Shown here: positions 58,982 through 64,000 of the stretch, one piece after another | How positions within the stretch are numbered: position 1 is the stretch's first letter | Layout: the number at the start of each line of letters is the position of its first letter | Assembly (NCBI RefSeq): GCF_024171695.1 | Contig: NZ_JAMTCF010000002.1 | Coordinates: 124,001-188,000 of the forward strand | Length of the DNA: 64,000 nt | Reading direction: 5' to 3' | Source of the DNA: Actinosynnema pretiosum | Lineage (GTDB): Bacteria > Actinomycetota > Actinomycetes > Mycobacteriales > Pseudonocardiaceae | Notes under the pieces: model-generated | Database searches by the model: none | What the model was told of the DNA's origin: nothing | The model's input: the letters and a program-made list of their open reading frames with translations, nothing else | Position numbers and translations under genes: made by a program

Positions 58982-59031
58982 CCTGCCCGCCGCGCACCGG
59001 TTGACGCCACCGGGGGCCGCCGCCCCGTCCA

Positions 59032-59080
59032 CGTGAGAGCCCCACCCGCAGGCCTGCGCCACGCGGGTGGGGCTCTCACG
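59032..59080 (+). terminator. 18-bp terminator after secDF
   Basis: The arms 59032-59049 and 59063-59080 are perfectly complementary with a 13-nt loop, starting 50 bp after the secDF stop codon. Confidence 0.93.
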
Positions 59081-59225
59081 CGTCCACCGCCGCGCCCGTG
59101 CGCGACCGTGCGCCCGCGCACGACCGCGCCCCTGCGGAGTCGCGGCTTGCGGGTGCGGCGGGGTGGCACCAGCATGATCTGGAGTCCGAAGCGGTGCGGT
59201 GCGGCCCAGCGGAGGGTGGAACGAC

Positions 59226-60398
59226 GTGACTGCTCAGTTCGCCGCCTACCAGAACGAGATCTACCTCCAGGGCTTGGCGGGCACCGTGCCGCCGTTCACC
59301 ACCGACCCCGAGGGGTTGGCCGAGTCGGCCCGGCAGCGGCTCGGGCCCGGTCCCTACTGGTACGTCGCCGGGGCCGCCGGGAGCGGGGCGACGGCCCGCG
59401 CCAACCGGGAGGCGTTCGACGGGTGGCGGATCGTGCCCCGGATGCTCACCGGCGCCAGCCAGCGGCACCTCGGCGTCACCGTGCTCGGCACCGAGATGCC
59501 CGCGCCCGTGCTGCTCGCCCCGATCGGCGTCCAGTCGATCCTGCACCCGGACGGCGAGCTGGCCACCGCCCGCGCCGCCGCCGAGCTGGGCGTGCCGTTC
59601 GTGCTGTCCACCGCCTCCTCGCACACCGTCGAGGAGGTGGCCGAGGCCGCCGGTGACGGGCCGCGCTGGTTCCAGCTCTACCGGCCCAACGAGCCCGAGG
59701 TGTGCGCCAGCCTGCTCGACCGGGCCCGCGAGTCCGGGTTCACCACCCTCGTGGTCACCCTCGACACCTGGACCCTCGCCTGGCGCCCGCACGACCTCGA
59801 CCACGCCTACCTGCCGTTCATCCGGGGCATCGGCACCGCCACCCCGTTCAGCGACCCGGTGTTCCGCGCGGGCCTGAGCGCGCCGCCCGAGGAGGACCTG
59901 ACCGAGGCCGTGCTGCGCTGGGTGCAGATGTTCACCGGCACCGACCACCGCTGGGAGGACCTGCCGTTCCTGCGCGAGCACTGGGGCGGGCCGATCGTGC
60001 TCAAGGGCGTCCTGCACCCGGACGACGCGCTGCGCGCCGCCGACGCCGGGATGGACGGGGTCGTGGTGTCCAACCACGGCGGCAGGCAGGTCGACGGCGC
60101 GGTGGCCGCGCTCGACGCGCTGCCGGACGTCGTGGACGCGGTCGCCGGTCGGATCGAGGTGCTGTTCGACTCGGGCGTGCGGGGCGGGGCCGACGTGCTC
60201 AAGGCGCTCGCGCTCGGGGCGCGCGCGGTGCTGCTGGGCAGGCCCTACGCGTACGGGCTCGCGCACGGCGGGCAGCAGGGCGTGCGGCACGTGCTGCGCT
60301 CCCTGCTCGCCGACTTCGACCTCACCCTCGGCCTGTCCGGGCACCGCAGCCCGGCCGAGCTGGGGCGGGACGCCCTGCGCCCGGCGCCGGGGCGCTGA
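59226..60398 (+). CDS. FMN-dependent alpha-hydroxy-acid oxidase (lactate 2-monooxygenase-like)
   Basis: A 390-residue TIM-barrel flavoenzyme. ARANREAFDGWRIVPRMLTG near residue 60 opens the barrel. VLLAPIGVQSILHPDGE, VLSTASSHTVEEVAEA and the active-site His in VVVSNHGGRQVDG near residue 285 are conserved, followed by VLFDSGVRGGADVLKALALG for FMN phosphate. The family oxidises L-lactate or other 2-hydroxy acids. Length and opening resemble lactate 2-monooxygenase. GTG at 59226 has GGAGG 10 nt upstream. Confidence 0.93.
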   Translation: MTAQFAAYQNEIYLQGLAGTVPPFTTDPEGLAESARQRLGPGPYWYVAGAAGSGATARANREAFDGWRIVPRMLTGASQRHLGVTVLGTEMPAPVLLAPIGVQSILHPDGELATARAAAELGVPFVLSTASSHTVEEVAEAAGDGPRWFQLYRPNEPEVCASLLDRARESGFTTLVVTLDTWTLAWRPHDLDHAYLPFIRGIGTATPFSDPVFRAGLSAPPEEDLTEAVLRWVQMFTGTDHRWEDLPFLREHWGGPIVLKGVLHPDDALRAADAGMDGVVVSNHGGRQVDGAVAALDALPDVVDAVAGRIEVLFDSGVRGGADVLKALALGARAVLLGRPYAYGLAHGGQQGVRHVLRSLLADFDLTLGLSGHRSPAELGRDALRPAPGR

Positions 60399-60619
60399 CC
60401 CCGGCTCCCGCACCCGGCCGCAGGACCTGCCCCCGCCGCCTGACCCGCCGTCGCCTGCCTCCCGTCGCCTGGCCTGCCGCCGCCTGGCCTACCGCCTGCC
60501 CTCCGCCGCCTCGCCCCCGCCCGGCCGCCCCCGAGCGCAGCCCCGTCCGCCCACCCCGTTCGGGGGCGTGTCCGTTTCCTTCAAGACCGCGCCCCCGCCG
60601 CGCGCCTAAGGTCGGCCCC
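60399..60619. other. C-rich spacer with short repeats
   Basis: About 220 bp without a gene. Imperfect repeats of cgcctggcctgccgc type occur at about 60440-60505. The last 50 bp are the leader of the next gene. Confidence 0.5.
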
Positions 60620-61480
60620 ATGATCGAACGAGCCCGGAAATTCGTCTGGTTGCACGCCCGCGCCCTGGAGCAGCGGCGGTTCGCCCTGCTGTTCGACGGC
60701 GGCCCCGCCGAGCCCGTCGTCAACGCCGTCCTGGCGCACCGCAACGACGACGGCGGGTTCGGGCACGCGCTCGAACCCGACGGCCGGGGGCCCGCGAGCC
60801 AGCCGCTGCACGTCCACACCGCGCTCAGCCTGCTCGACGAGGCCGGTGACCGCTCGCACGGCTCCGCCGCCTGCGACTTCCTCGCCACGATCACCAACGA
60901 CGACGGCGGCGTGCCCAACTCGCTGGCCTCGGACGGCCCGTCCGCGCCCTGGTGGGTCGCCGACCCGGCCAGCGACCTGCTGATGACCGGCCTGCTCGCG
61001 GGCACCCTGCACAAGATCGGCGCCGTCCACCCCTGGCTCGACGCGGCCACCGCGTTCTGCTGGGAGCGGGTCGAGTCGCTGGAGAAGTCGCACCCGTACG
61101 AGGTCAACGGCTGCCTGCGGTTCCTCGACCACGTCCCGGACCGGCCGCGTGCCGAGCGGGCCGCCGAGAAGCTCGGCGAGCTGGTGCGCGCGCAGGGGCT
61201 GGTCGAGCTGGGCTCGGGCGCGGTGCACGAGGGGTACGCGGCGGGCGAGGTGCACAAGCCGCACGACTACGCGCCCACCCCGGACTCGCTGGCCGCCCGC
61301 TGGTTCACCGCCGAGGAGCTCACCCGCGACCTCGACGCGCTGGCCGCCAAGCAGCAGGACGACGGCGGCTGGACGTTCCCGTGGCCGGTGTGGACGCCCG
61401 CCACCGAGCACGAGTGGCGGCCCATCGTCACCATCGAGGCGCTGCTGGCCCTGCGCGCGCACGGCAGGCTCGACGGCTGA
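60620..61480 (+). CDS. Alpha/alpha-toroid (prenyltransferase-like) protein of unknown function
   Basis: A 286-residue protein with repeated segments ending in DDGGFGHAL, NDDGGVPNSL and QQDDGGWTFPWPVW, the spacing and QW-like motifs of terpenoid-cyclase/prenyltransferase toroids. No DXDD or complete catalytic motif was found, so it is probably not a cyclase. ATG at 60620 has a short leader. It ends 3 bp from the convergent AraC gene. Function is unknown. Confidence 0.8.
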   Translation: MIERARKFVWLHARALEQRRFALLFDGGPAEPVVNAVLAHRNDDGGFGHALEPDGRGPASQPLHVHTALSLLDEAGDRSHGSAACDFLATITNDDGGVPNSLASDGPSAPWWVADPASDLLMTGLLAGTLHKIGAVHPWLDAATAFCWERVESLEKSHPYEVNGCLRFLDHVPDRPRAERAAEKLGELVRAQGLVELGSGAVHEGYAAGEVHKPHDYAPTPDSLAARWFTAEELTRDLDALAAKQQDDGGWTFPWPVWTPATEHEWRPIVTIEALLALRAHGRLDG

Positions 61481-61483
61481 GCC

Positions 61484-62179
61484 CTACCGCCCGACCAGCA
61501 CTCCGAGCGGCACCCCGGCCAGCTCCCGCACCTCGCGCGCCAGGTGCGCCTGGTCGGCGTACCCGGTGCGCGCCGCGGTCTCCGCGAACCCGGTCCCGGC
61601 GCGCGCCAGCGCCACCGCCCGGTCGAACCGCAGCACCCGCTGCAGCACCTTCGGCCCGTACCCGAACGCCGCCGCGCTGCGCCGCCGCAGCTGCCGCTCG
61701 CCGAGCCCGACCCGGTCCGCGATCCCCGCCACCCCACCGGGGCGCACGACGGCCGCCGCGATCACCCGCGCCACCGGGTCCGGCGGGGACTCGCGCAGCC
61801 GCCGCACCGACTCCTCCGCCAGCACCGCCTCGGGGTCGGCGGCGGTCAGCAGCCGGTCGAGCAGGGCGTCGACCGGGCCCCACAGCGCGTCCAGCGGCAC
61901 CCGCCGGTCGCGCAGCTCGTCACCGGGCACCCCGAACACCGAGGGCCCCACACCCGGTGGGAAGCGGACCGCGTGCAGCGCGCCCGACTCGGCGCTCAGG
62001 TGCGCCCGCGTGTCCGGCCCGGCGACGAACAGCCTGCCGTCGCCGGGGGAGAACAGCAGGTCCGTGCAGCCGTCCGGCACGACCCGCACGTCGCCGCCCG
62101 CCGCACCCGCGTCGACCTCGCGCCGCCACACGCAGCGCAGAGCCGGGTGCGCCCGCCTCTCCCGGTACACGCGTCCCAC
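61484..62179 (-). CDS. AraC-family regulator
   Basis: A 231-residue regulator. The N-terminal part (about 15-120), with VRVVPDGCTDLLFSPGDGRL, matches the DUF6597-type sensor domain of AraC proteins. The C-terminal HTHs are GIADRVGLGERQLRRRSAAA and ETAARTGYADQAHLAREVRE. GTG at 62179. Convergent with the toroid protein gene; the target is unknown. Confidence 0.9.
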   Translation of the reverse strand: MGRVYRERRAHPALRCVWRREVDAGAAGGDVRVVPDGCTDLLFSPGDGRLFVAGPDTRAHLSAESGALHAVRFPPGVGPSVFGVPGDELRDRRVPLDALWGPVDALLDRLLTAADPEAVLAEESVRRLRESPPDPVARVIAAAVVRPGGVAGIADRVGLGERQLRRRSAAAFGYGPKVLQRVLRFDRAVALARAGTGFAETAARTGYADQAHLAREVRELAGVPLGVLVGR

Positions 62180-62215
62180 GGTAGCCGGGAGGGCGGGCGG
62201 TCACCCGTCAACCGA

Positions 62216-63613
62216 TCAGTTGCCGAACTTCACCCAGTTCACGCTCACGAACGCCGAGGGCTGACCGCTGGTGAACGTGACGTACACGTCGTGCGTCCCG
62301 GTCACCCGGCTGATGTTCGCGGGCACCGTCCGCCAGCTCTGCCAGCCACCCGTGCCGCCCACCGAGAAGCTGCCCACCGGCGCCGCGGTCGGGCTGCCCA
62401 ACCGCACCTCGACCAGCCCGCTGATCCCGGCGCCCGCGCCCGACGCGACCCGGCCGAGGAACTGGCTCGCCCCGCCGCCGCCGAACCGCACCCCGGAGAA
62501 CTTCAGCGAGTTCCCGTTGCCCAGCCGCGCCACGGCCTGCCCGCCGCCGGTGTCCGAGGCGGACTCGACGGTCCCGCCGCTGCGCGTGGTCGCCTGCTCG
62601 GCCTGGATGTCCGCGTACGCGTCCCAGCCGCTGCCGCCGGGCGGGGGAGTGGTCGTGGTGGTCGGGTTCGTGCCGCCACCGCCCGCCGACCACACCGCGA
62701 CGTAGTCGACCACCAGCGAGTGCCCGGACTGGGTGGCCGCCGTGGGCGTGCCGAAGCCCGCGACGCCGTTGGGGAACGCGCCGCCCATCGCCAGGTTCAG
62801 CAGCACGAAGTACCCGGCGTGGCCGGTCATGTTGCTCCACGTCGTGGCGTCGAACTGGCCCTGGTTGACGCTGTGGAACTGCTGCCCGTCGACGTACCAG
62901 CGCAGCTGCTGCGGGCTGACCGAGGTGTCCCACTCGAACCGGTAGGTGTGGAACGCCGACTGGCACGAGGAACCGGGGCACGCCCGGCTGGCGCCGAGGC
63001 CGTTGGTCTCGTTGCACGGGCCGCCGGGGTTGACGCCGCAGTGCAGCACGCCCCACACGCTGTTGAGGCCGTTGACGTTCTCCATGATGTCGAACTCGCC
63101 GATGGCGGGCCAGTTCCAGTAGTTGCCCCGGTACGGCGAGCCGAGCGCCCAGAACGCGGGCCAGTAGCCGAGCGCGGCGTCACCGGTCACGTTCGGCATC
63201 TGGAGCCGGGACTCGATCGCGAGCTTGCCGCCCGACGGGGGCTTGAAGTCGGCGCGCTGGGTCTCGACGCGGCCGGACGTCCAGTTGCCCGCGCCGTCCT
63301 TGAGGGCGGTGATGCGCAGGTTGCCGGAGCCGTCGAGCTTCAGGTTGCTGGTGCTGTTCGTGTAGTTCTGGATCTCGCCGGTGCCCCAGTTGGCGGGGCC
63401 GCCGGGGTAGCCGTGGCCCTGGTCGATGATCCAGTTCGACGACGACGGCAGGGTGTTCGCCGGACCGTCGAAGTCGTCGCTCCACTGGAGCGTCCATCCG
63501 GGCTGGCTCGGGACGGACGCGCTCGCCGAGACGGCCGCGAGCGTTGCCGCGGGGACCACCACGGCCAACGCGGCCGCGGCCGCCATGAGTCGTCTGCGCT
63601 TGGTGTCGGACAT
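62216..63613 (-). CDS. Secreted GH16 endo-beta-glucanase with C-terminal CBM6-like domain
   Basis: A 465-residue secreted enzyme. The signal peptide ends near ASASVPSQ. The GH16 domain (about 35-300) has the catalytic motif E173-F-D175-I-M-E178 in GEFDIMEN, and PAFWALGSPYRGNYWNWP before it. A Thr/Pro linker (TNPTTTTTPPPGG) leads to a CBM6/CBM35-like beta domain with YADIQAEQA and VNWVKFGN. It cleaves beta-1,3 or mixed-linkage glucans outside the cell. ATG 63613 has GGAGG at an 11-nt spacing. A perfect LacI-type palindrome lies 38 bp upstream. Confidence 0.95.
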   Translation of the reverse strand: MSDTKRRRLMAAAAALAVVVPAATLAAVSASASVPSQPGWTLQWSDDFDGPANTLPSSSNWIIDQGHGYPGGPANWGTGEIQNYTNSTSNLKLDGSGNLRITALKDGAGNWTSGRVETQRADFKPPSGGKLAIESRLQMPNVTGDAALGYWPAFWALGSPYRGNYWNWPAIGEFDIMENVNGLNSVWGVLHCGVNPGGPCNETNGLGASRACPGSSCQSAFHTYRFEWDTSVSPQQLRWYVDGQQFHSVNQGQFDATTWSNMTGHAGYFVLLNLAMGGAFPNGVAGFGTPTAATQSGHSLVVDYVAVWSAGGGGTNPTTTTTPPPGGSGWDAYADIQAEQATTRSGGTVESASDTGGGQAVARLGNGNSLKFSGVRFGGGGASQFLGRVASGAGAGISGLVEVRLGSPTAAPVGSFSVGGTGGWQSWRTVPANISRVTGTHDVYVTFTSGQPSAFVSVNWVKFGN

Positions 63614-63651
63614 GGCTCGGGTGACCTCCTCGTCACGCGGCGGCCACATCA

Positions 63652-63665
63652 TGAGAGCGCTCTCA
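63652..63665. promoter_or_regulatory. LacI-family operator TGAGAGCGCTCTCA
   Basis: A 14-bp perfect palindrome with the central GAGCGCTC typical of CebR and other LacI/GalR operators of actinomycetes. It lies 39 bp upstream of the GH16 start, so the gene is probably repressed until a glucan oligosaccharide is present. Confidence 0.82.
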
Positions 63666-63840
63666 CGGGCCGAGGGCAAGGGGCCGACCGGCGCTACTTG
63701 CGACAAAACCGAAGTTCCGGCACCCAACGGACGGGGTGCGAGCGCCGCCGGAGGGCCGAGCCGGACCCGGCGGACGGATCGACCGGACCCGGCGGACGGA
63801 TCGACCGCGCCAGGTGCGGCAGGTCCTCCCACCAGTCCGC

Positions 63841-64000
63841 CTACTTCGCGTCCGAGTACCGCTCCACCGCCACCGCCTTCAGCGGGAACCGCACGTCCGT
63901 CCCCCCGAACACCAACCGCGACGCCTCCTCGCCCGCCCCGACGACCTCCGCGCACACCACCTCCGCCACCCCCGCCGGGCAGTGCACCAGCACCTCGTCG
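63841..64000 (-). CDS. C-terminal end of an unidentified gene cut by the right edge
   Basis: The minus strand holds 53 codons ending in TAG at 63841-63843. The visible product includes DEVLVHCPAGVAEVVCAEVV and ends DVRFPLKAVAVERYSDAK. It is rich in Val and acidic residues and could be the final beta domain of a larger enzyme. No family can be assigned. The GH16 gene downstream on the same strand is separated by 227 bp and has its own operator. Confidence 0.6.
   Translation of the reverse strand, partial: DEVLVHCPAGVAEVVCAEVVGAGEEASRLVFGGTDVRFPLKAVAVERYSDAK

Overview
The window is very GC-rich, with strong G/C preference at third codon positions, many GTG starts, 4-bp stop/start overlaps and gene families typical of actinomycetes: a MurT/GatD pair, a BldD-like regulator, LCP and L,D-transpeptidase cell-wall enzymes, GlsB, DUF3618, a SWIM/Snf2 pair and oligoribonuclease. 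The mix suggests a Pseudonocardiaceae chromosome (Actinosynnema, Saccharothrix or Lentzea type). That placement is inference; no rRNA or marker alignment was possible.

Layout. 1-4 kb: a flavin monooxygenase cut by the left edge, a second FAD monooxygenase, a DedA protein with a His-rich repeat tail and a CobW-family metal GTPase. 4.1-8.4 kb: a compact XRE / ImmA-IrrE peptidase / PIN-domain operon with a palindromic operator, abutting the 3' end of an odd tRNA gene (anticodon UAG but no long variable arm). A DUF3618 protein, a TetR regulator and a lipoprotein esterase follow, then a decayed copy of the same tRNA. 8.4-20.4 kb: alcohol dehydrogenase, gatD-murT with a BldD-like regulator, an ElyC/SanA-like protein, an LCP ligase, a single-chain alpha-beta glycyl-tRNA synthetase and a secreted subtilase. 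20.6-32.4 kb: a sugar-binding lipoprotein, a HIHH membrane protein, a cold-shock protein, an NTF2-like protein, a GH27 alpha-galactosidase, an acyl-CoA dehydrogenase with a palindromic operator, and a Snf2 helicase/SWIM operon with in-frame minisatellites.

32.4-37.8 kb: a repeat-rich non-coding stretch and GlsB, then a DNA-modification cluster (HTH/low-complexity protein, C5 methyltransferase, Vsr endonuclease, DUF2786 protein, unknown protein) ending at tRNA-Lys. 37.8-44.1 kb: a lipoprotein L,D-transpeptidase, an ABC-F ATPase, tRNA-His, oligoribonuclease, and a divergent MFS transporter and GlxA-type regulator. 44.2-47.8 kb: a complete fructose PTS operon (DeoR regulator, 1-phosphofructokinase, EIIA, EIIBC), each gene overlapping the next by 4 bp. 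47.7-52.3 kb: two bacterial PH-domain membrane proteins, a small exported peptide, an acyl-CoA synthetase with a repetitive insertion and a 67-residue protein. 52.6-53.8 kb: a divergent MarR/azoreductase pair with three 15-bp repeats over the core promoter. 53.8-59 kb: low-complexity spacers, a TPR membrane protein and a SecD-SecF fusion with a small partner. 59.2-64 kb: an FMN alpha-hydroxy-acid oxidase, a toroid-fold protein, an AraC regulator, a GH16 beta-glucanase under a LacI-type palindrome, and a gene cut by the right edge.

The most unusual items are the XRE/ImmA/PIN operon, the short-armed UAG tRNA and its decayed copy, the Dcm/Vsr cluster at tRNA-Lys, the fused glycyl-tRNA synthetase, and repeat expansions that occur both inside proteins (Snf2, acyl-CoA synthetase, SecDF, DedA) and in several spacers.
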